From contig NC_081817.1 of assembly GCF_030704535.1 (NCBI RefSeq), positions 5,217,501 through 5,281,500 on the forward strand: a stretch of 64,000 nucleotides of DNA. The letters are read 5' to 3'. Numbering within the stretch: position 1 is the first letter of the stretch; each line of letters begins with the position of its first letter. Positions 58,001-64,000 of this stretch are shown here, piece by piece. The notes under the pieces were generated by a model. The model was not told where the DNA came from. It saw only the letters and a program-made list of their open reading frames with translations, and ran no database searches. The position numbers were made by a program, and so were the translations under genes. The stretch is from Vitis vinifera (lineage: Eukaryota; Streptophyta; Magnoliopsida; Vitales; Vitaceae).

Positions 58001-61000
58001 GGTAAATAAGTAGAGTATATTAAAGGTGTTTGCAAAAAGGCCTAACAAAGTACACATGGAGTATATGGATATGACCAAGAGACAAGCAAGAAAAGAAAAG
58101 AGAGAGACTAAAACCCACCTTCCCACCAACACCCAGCTCCCAAGCGGGTTGGAAAGCCCCTAGTAGAAACCTAAAAAGAGAAACAAAAAAACCCCTACTC
58201 AGAACAAAAAATGCTAGCATAATAAAATTAACACTAGCAACCGGTTGAAACCCCTACCATTAAGTCCCCACACCCCTCCCATTTCTTTTTACCGTGGATG
58301 GAGCACTCGAGCCTTCAGATTTCCTTCTCAAGTTGAGAAGATGACATGGATTTTCTCCTTCCCCCTGATACCTTAACTCTCAGGGGAATCTCTTATCATC
58401 CTTAAGGTACCTGATGTAGAAACAAGTTCCCATCCACCCCCCAACAATTTCATGTAAGTCATGTTCATGGATGAATATTTCGCTGAAATTTCACGTATCG
58501 ACAACTCGCTACACGAAATAGGGGGTGAAAAATCGGAAATTTTTGGCAAAATGTCCAAAAAATCGTCTGAGACAGGGAAAAATTGTCGGTATTTCGGCGA
58601 TAAATCGTCGATCCTTTGCAAAAAATCGGTGCTTCTCCCCTGCTCCCTAGTCTACTGATCTGACGACTATGAGCTCCTCTGCGTTGATCTGACAGTCTGG
58701 ATCTCGTCCGATCTCCAACCGTCAATTGTCAGATGATTTGATGGCCCAAATTGAATCTGGATGTGATCTAACAACTGTGAGGGCATCCCAACAATTATAT
58801 GATGATTCAGTGGTCAGATTTTGCCCAGATTTCGATCCAACAACCAAAATTGTTTTCCAATGGTAAAATGAGATTTCCAACAACTGTTTTGGTTCAATTT
58901 TTTCCTATAAATAACTCATTTTTCACCAATTCATCCACATTTCATCTTTGATCTCTCATTGCTCCCAAGGTTACTCATTTTTTTTTTTAAGGAATGTTTG
59001 TTTTAAATTTCAATTATTTTTGTATTGAAGTGTAATTAATTAGTATATTATTCAATTTTATATATATTTTTTAAATTGTCATTAATTAGTACATCAATTT
59101 TTTTTTCTTTTCATTTGTAATTAATTAGTATATTTTTAAAATTATCATTACAAAATTCACATTTCTTATCAACCGACATAATATAATTACATCTAATATC
59201 GCAAATCATATCATACATATATCACATATATCAAAATTTTCAACAAAACAACTTTAAAATATCTATTATACTTCTAATTATATTGCTATGAGGTTTTTAT
59301 TATATTTTTATGAGTTTTGATCAATTTTTTGGTGTACTGAATTTTTTTTTTCCCAAAATATCCGTCGATATATCTCCGATATATCCATAAAATCGAAATA
59401 CTGATATATCCGTAATTACCTATATTTTCATCAATGGTCATGTTGAACCACAGTTCCAAAATGATTGGCAGCTGACATTGATCTGAAACTTTTTTGCCCC
59501 CTATGAATATTAAATTTATTGAAAAGAAGATAAACCACAACATGCATACAGGGTCTATGAAACAGGTGGAAAAAAAATAACGAACCAAGAAAATCATTGC
59601 CTAATGGTACAAGCTTTTTATGCTTGATGGTGCGGTTTTGGCTCTCTCAAGATCTATTGCTGATGTGGGATTGCTTTCCAGGGTTTTGAAGGGTCCATCA
59701 GGAGCAGAATTGTTTGGAACATAGTCACTTTTTTTCTGCTTTGAGTTATTTGGGTATAAGGAAATATAAGAATCCTCGAGGATAGATGGCGACATGTTTG
59801 ATCTTACTGGGACAGAATTTATTTTCTCTTTCCTTTGGGTGTGAACAGTGAGGTGCTTCCCTGTTGGAGGTCCTTGATTGGGACTTTATTATCCTGGCTT
59901 TCTCTTTTTTTGTTGGCGAGCAGAAATGTTGGTTTTTTTTCTTTTTTGGATTGGAGGTGGGGGGACAGGGGCAGGGCTTTTGACGGTATTTTGGCTCTGT
60001 TTCTTTTTATTTATAGTTTTGCATGTCATTGTGGATTTTCCTGGTCTTTTTTTTCTTCAAGATTTGTTGGCTATGCAATTTTAAAAATTTGCCATTAAGA
60101 AACTAAATGGAAGAATGCCTTCCCCAATCCTCCCTGAAGCTCTGGAGAGGAAACAGGTTTCCACCCACCCACAAATGCTTTTACTTCAAAATTGGAAGCT
60201 GCTATCTTTTATGTCCTTCCAAATGCATCAAAGTATGTCATGTGAACCAACTTTCCAAATATCTTTTCTTCTATTCTTGCTCAGTTGTACCCAGCTATAA
60301 TCAACTATCTCAAGGACAGGACTGATAGACTACTCAGGATAGCACTTGATGGAATCCAAACAAAGAGAAGATGGAAGCCCAAGAATTTGATACTTGACAA
60401 GGAAGAAATAAGCAATTTATCAGTTCTGCTGCTTCCCTACACATCATGCCTCTCTATGAAGAGGGTTGATCTGCTTCATCTGTATGTCTATTGATGTGAG
60501 CCCTATATTGTCATCTTTGTCATTGCCCATTGAAGGCAAAATGAGGTAGCATCATTTAATATGGTTTGGATAGTAGTGGAGGAGAAACCAATGAATGTGT
60601 TAATAAGGGGTAACTGGATTCAACTTTTTTCTTTTATTGATTAGTGATTTCATTCCAGTTGAAGGTATTTATAGGATGAAAGAAAAGACACAAATAAGAT
60701 AGTTGGACCAAGGCAATATAATAGAGAATATAGTCTTTAATTTAATGATGTGTGTCCTCAAAAGAGCTGAGTTAGAGATAAGGATTAGTTGGAATTTAAG
60801 GTTTTTGATCGTTCTTTATTTGGTCAAGTGACAATAATCTATTGTAAATTTGTGTAGCCTAGTCACACAGATATTTACAAGAAATTTTGCATAGTCCATC
60901 ACATATTGTAGATTTTTATCCAAATGGAGTGTCATATTACATGTGTTACTTCACATGAAAAGAAAAAAGCATTTGCTGTTGGCAACTCTATTCAGCAAAA

Positions 61001-63154
61001 ACAATTGCCTGTGGGTAAAGAAATAAGCAAAAACTGTAATATATGGTGATTCTTTTTAATAGGCAAATAAGGATATATTGATAAAGCATGTAACTAAAAG
61101 GGCGGGTCTCTCAAAGTACACAAGACTTCAGGGGACCACGAAGAAAAGGAAACAGCATACTATACAGAACCCAGTATCATCTACTTAGACCATCAGTGAA
61201 ATCTAATAAGGAATAGTTCGACAATTCCAAGGAGATTCTAGCAAATCCCAGAGGGATTTGATGAAAGCCTCCTTCAACCTTTGATCTGATGGGTCATTCT
61301 TGTTGAGGACTTGACTGTTACGCTCTCCAAATGCACCGAAGTAAGCAGAGGGGGGCCATGTGCCATATCTTTCTTTGCCTCTCCTCTGTGCCATGAACAT
61401 TCCATCTGGACAATAGATCTTTAATCATCTTTAGAAGGACCCATTGAATCCCCAAAATGGCAAATCGGATATCCCACAGCAACTGTGATGCCCCCACACC
61501 TCTTTTAGTTGGGAAAGGAGACATACTTGCCAAACAGATGGGATTAGGACTTCACCTCAGACCACTCCTCCTTCCTCCCTCTCCACTTTAGGCTATCCAT
61601 CCCACTCCCAACCGATTCTGAGAATGAGTGCACTTCAAGAATTGGCCCACCGCCTCTTTAACTCCCATTCCTGAAAAGTGATATACAGTGATTTACTAGC
61701 CTGTGAAATTTCCAAATGCAAAAAATACTCTGATAATGGTGCCTATTTAGTCCATCCTGCAATGTTATTTGACAACTCTTTTAAGTTTCTAGTTGTTTAT
61801 CTATTATCACAGAGTATGCCAGAATTTTCTTAACTAGTGTGAGTCTCTTGTTTCTGTCATTTGTTAATTGATGATCATTATTAGATGTTTTCCACTTGCA
61901 GCTTGAGCAAAGAGTGAATGAGGTTGAGCAATTCTACTTGACTGCAAGTAAGAAGCAATTGAATGTTTCTAAAGGTAGTTCAATTGTGAAGGATAAGGAT
62001 AAGGATAAGGAGAGACATGTTGCTAGTGTAAAAAAGCAGCAGCAAGATGCATCACGCAGGGAAGCAGCTGCTGCAAAGAGAATGCAAGAGCTTATGCGTC
62101 AGTTTGGCACAATATTACGTCAGGTTAAATCCTTTGCAAGTGTGTGTGTTTTTTAGTTATCATTTTATGCTATAGTTGCTCGGGTATATATCTTTGTTTT
62201 AAATCTTGAAATGCTCAACTTCTTCCCTTAGTTTGAGCAGATTTTGATTTCATTCTGTTTTGAAAGTTCTAGATGAACCAAAGGTTTGTTATGGCATACT
62301 ATTTTCGTTTGAAAAATCCATACTAAGTTATAATAAGTGGCCTCTGATATGAGGTTTCATATCCGATTGGAAAATTCAAAGTATTCTTTTGAAAGTCATA
62401 TTCAAGCCTTCAATTTCTATCTCCATATGTATAGTTGTTTTGAACTCTCACTTTAGATGTCTAACCGGTTAATAAAAAATTAAATTCTCAGTTTCATTTC
62501 TCTTAACTTCAGATTAAATGGGCGAACAGACACATGACACAGATGTCTTCTTTATAGAAATGTTTTTATGGAATAGCAACCTATTATGAAATAGTTTCAA
62601 AACCAGACATTTTCTAAAAGCTAAAAATTAAGGAGTATTAACTTCAATTGATGGAAGCTTCTTATGCTGGAAGAATGTGGCCTGGTACCTGCCCTTCTCA
62701 AGATAGCACTTATTGATTTAACTTCCTATTTCCATCCCTTCATATAGCTGTTTGCATAAGGTTTAAGTTTGAATATGCAAACATTTAAAACCTATCATCT
62801 TGTGATAATTGAGTGTATTACTAAACTTGAACGCATGAAGCAGGTTATGCACCTGGGAGAAGCATGTTAATCAATCCTTTTTTCAATATTTTTTCAGTTT
62901 ACCTTTTCTTTCATAGTGCTAAACTTGAATGTGTGTATGATTTTGCTTCTAGCTGACTACTTAACTTGGGACTCAATCACTAGGATGTTTAAGTTTAAAA
63001 GGAAAAGAAGTAAATCATTGCTTGTTGGCATGCTGCAAAATTTGTTTACCTGATGTCTCTAAGGTTTTACTGCCAGATCACGCAGCACAAGTGGGCCTGG
63101 CCCTTTATGCAGCCTGTAGATGTTGAAGGCCTTGGTTTGCATGACTATTATGAG
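55098..63154 (+). CDS. GTE1/GTE6-like BET bromodomain protein (3' end outside window)
   Basis: GTE proteins bind acetylated histones and act in transcription in the nucleus. Exons here: 55098-55223 (ATG directly after an AG acceptor, so a leader intron 54276-55097 precedes it), 61902-62123 and 63077-63154, all phase 0, giving 142 residues. The N-terminus is acidic, with a heptad-like coiled segment (about 28-56: LKSRVDDIFTKVDKLEQRV), then a KDKDKDKER stretch and an Ala/Arg region (SRREAAAAKRMQ). The bromodomain begins at about 103 (MRQFGTILRQ) and shows the WPF shelf at 124-126, followed by PVDVEGLGLHDYYE. The rest lies to the right. The first coding intron is 6.7 kb and packed with retroposons. 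GTE1 versus GTE6 cannot be decided from this part. Confidence 0.9.
55224..56640 (+). other. GTE intron 1, element-poor part
   Basis: 1.4 kb with no recognised element or exon. Confidence 0.5.
56640..57670 (-). mobile_element. antisense non-LTR retroelement in GTE intron
   Basis: TTTTTGATAAGTAACTAAGC at about 56661, then AGGCGCCTGCAAAG and AAGTACACATAGTATAC, is the antisense LINE 3' end. Upstream (to 57670) are two minus-strand frames (57043-57246, 57429-57674) not recognised as RT or endonuclease. Part of the body matches 57985-58400. It may be a non-autonomous element using a LINE tail, or LINE ORF1. Confidence 0.6.
57745..57900 (+). mobile_element. SINE-like sequence in GTE intron
   Basis: GGGCAGCTCAATTGGCAAGT resembles a tRNA box A region; the segment ends TGTTATCAAAAAAAGAAAAA. 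Box B is unclear. Confidence 0.35.
57985..58400 (-). mobile_element. second antisense copy of the same retroelement
   Basis: A T-tract at 57971-57990 then AGGTAAATAAGTAGAGTATA, with the AAAGTACACATGG and ACACCCCTCCC...GAGC...CTTCAGATTTCC order also found at 56700-57020. Diverged from that copy. Confidence 0.6.
58466..59436. mobile_element. hAT-like element (971 bp) with perfect 8-bp duplication
   Basis: Flanked by GTCATGTT at 58458-58465 and 59437-59444. Left end CATGGATGAATATTTC and the complement of the right end CATTGATGAAAATATA match at 12 of 16 positions. The interior has CGAAAT/ATATCC-type words near both ends and no transposase frame. An 8-bp duplication with CA-starting ends fits the hAT superfamily. 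Confidence 0.7.
59445..61050 (+). other. GTE intron 1, unresolved part
   Basis: 1.6 kb with T-rich runs and short frames (59835-60098, 60107-60325, 60285-60494) lacking recognisable motifs or splice support. Possibly decayed LINE sequence. Confidence 0.4.
61055..61610 (-). mobile_element. antisense LINE 3' fragment
   Basis: The minus strand reads LLWDIRFAILGIQWV, RQRKIWHMAPLCLLRCIWRA and then, shifted, an FGERNSQVL...LKEAFIKSLW end, matching the C-terminal block of the LINE at 6401-8495. The 3' tail is the antisense AATAGGCAAATAAGGATAT at about 61060. Frameshifted. Confidence 0.72.
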
Positions 63155-63189
63155 GTATAGTTTTTTGCTTCTTCCTCAGTTTTTTGTTG

Positions 63190-63600
63190 AACTAAATGGT
63201 AATCAATGGAATGCATGTATGTGTACTATTTGTGTTCAGGCTGTATGCCGAGTTGTTAATTGGCATTATATACATTGTTGGACCATCATCAAAAAGCTTA
63301 AGCTTTATGGTTAAGTGGTGATTTTACATGGTGTTAGAGCCTTGTTTTTTGAGAGGGCTTAGGTTGAATTCCATTGTCTATTTATTCTTTTATGTGATCC
63401 TTCTTGTTTTCTTTGAAGGTCTTGGGTTCAAACCTCACAGTTTGTTTATTCTCCATGTACAACACATCAGGACTAGAACCCAAATGAGCTTGATATACAC
63501 TATTGGCCCACTACCTGACCATTGTAACTTTTGAGAAAATTAGTTGTTTAACATGGTATTAGAGCCTTGTGTGATAGGAGGTCATGAATTCGAACCTCAT

Positions 63601-63633
<33 letters not shown>

Positions 63634-63900
63634 CCCAATTTATTGAACCCATGTGTAAACCCAAAGAAGATTGCATGTTGGCCAACTATCTAATAGCTCA
63701 AACTTTTAAGAAATTGGTAGCTTAACACTACATGATCCATTTGTTTCTGTTATTTGCCCCTCCGTATGCAGGTTGGGGCCTCATGTGAGGGAGGGGGGAA
63801 TGTTATTAGCCTACTTGTCAATTGACATGATATTCATTGTTGGTTCATTTCGTAACAACTTAAGCTTTTAGGTTATTGGGTTCTGTAACAATTTTTCTTG
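63190..63900. repeat. tRNA-related repeats and (CA)n(TA)n in GTE intron
   Basis: ACATGGTGTTAGAGCC at about 63327 and ACATGGTATTAGAGCC at about 63552 (the latter with GAATTCGAACCTC, box-B-like, before a (CA)n(TA)n run at 63600-63633) and a third related stretch near 63848 (AACTTAAGCTTTTAGGTTA). Looks like several SINE-type copies. The intron continues past the window. Confidence 0.5.
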
Positions 63901-64000
63901 AATGTTTGCTCTATTGCTTATTCATGATATTGAGGGGAAAAAAGGGGAATAGTATTATGTACATCTTGGATTATGCATACATGGACTCAACCATTAATAA

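Overview
This is plant nuclear DNA from a dicot. The evidence is AT-rich non-coding sequence, spliceosomal introns up to several kb, a canonical plant eEF1A gene with a leader intron, and abundant L1-type LINE, Ty1/copia, MULE, hAT-like and MITE debris. The repeat style fits a woody perennial such as grapevine, but that species guess is inference.

Layout. 1-16801 (+): the 3' two thirds of a NOC2-family ribosome-biogenesis gene, 12 exons visible, its introns swollen by a degenerate antisense copia, antisense LINE pieces and one well-preserved 5'-truncated LINE with its target-site duplication. 18643-19464 (-): an intronless unnamed plant protein (paralogue A). 19.6-28.6 kb: AT-rich intergenic DNA with a four-unit 0.3-kb tandem array, a 0.73-kb long inverted repeat and an old LTR carrying a nested MITE. 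28.7-31.8 kb (+): eEF1A with TGGGCC boxes, TATA box, telo-box and leader intron. 33563-34174 (-): paralogue B. 35.1 kb: a 208-bp hAT-like element with perfect 8-bp duplication. 36534-41100 (+): a two-exon TMEM70-like mitochondrial gene with a 3.8-kb intron holding LINE and SINE sequence. 42.2-43.6 kb: a decayed MULE transposase cut by a solo LTR (43580-44916, TG...CA, 5-bp duplication). 49531-50946 (+): paralogue C, a pseudogene split by about 1.1 kb of AT-rich DNA. 52.3-52.9 kb: a copia RT fragment. 54.1 kb to the right edge (+): the start of a GTE-type BET bromodomain gene with a leader intron, a short uORF and a 6.7-kb repeat-filled intron.

The intact genes are housekeeping or growth related: NOC2 in pre-60S ribosome export, eEF1A in translation, TMEM70 in mitochondrial complex assembly, GTE in acetyl-histone reading. 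They are independently transcribed. The feature most worth following is the family of three related genes (A, B, C) within 32 kb, one of them broken. I saw no CRISPR array, no organellar insert and no obviously new multi-gene system.
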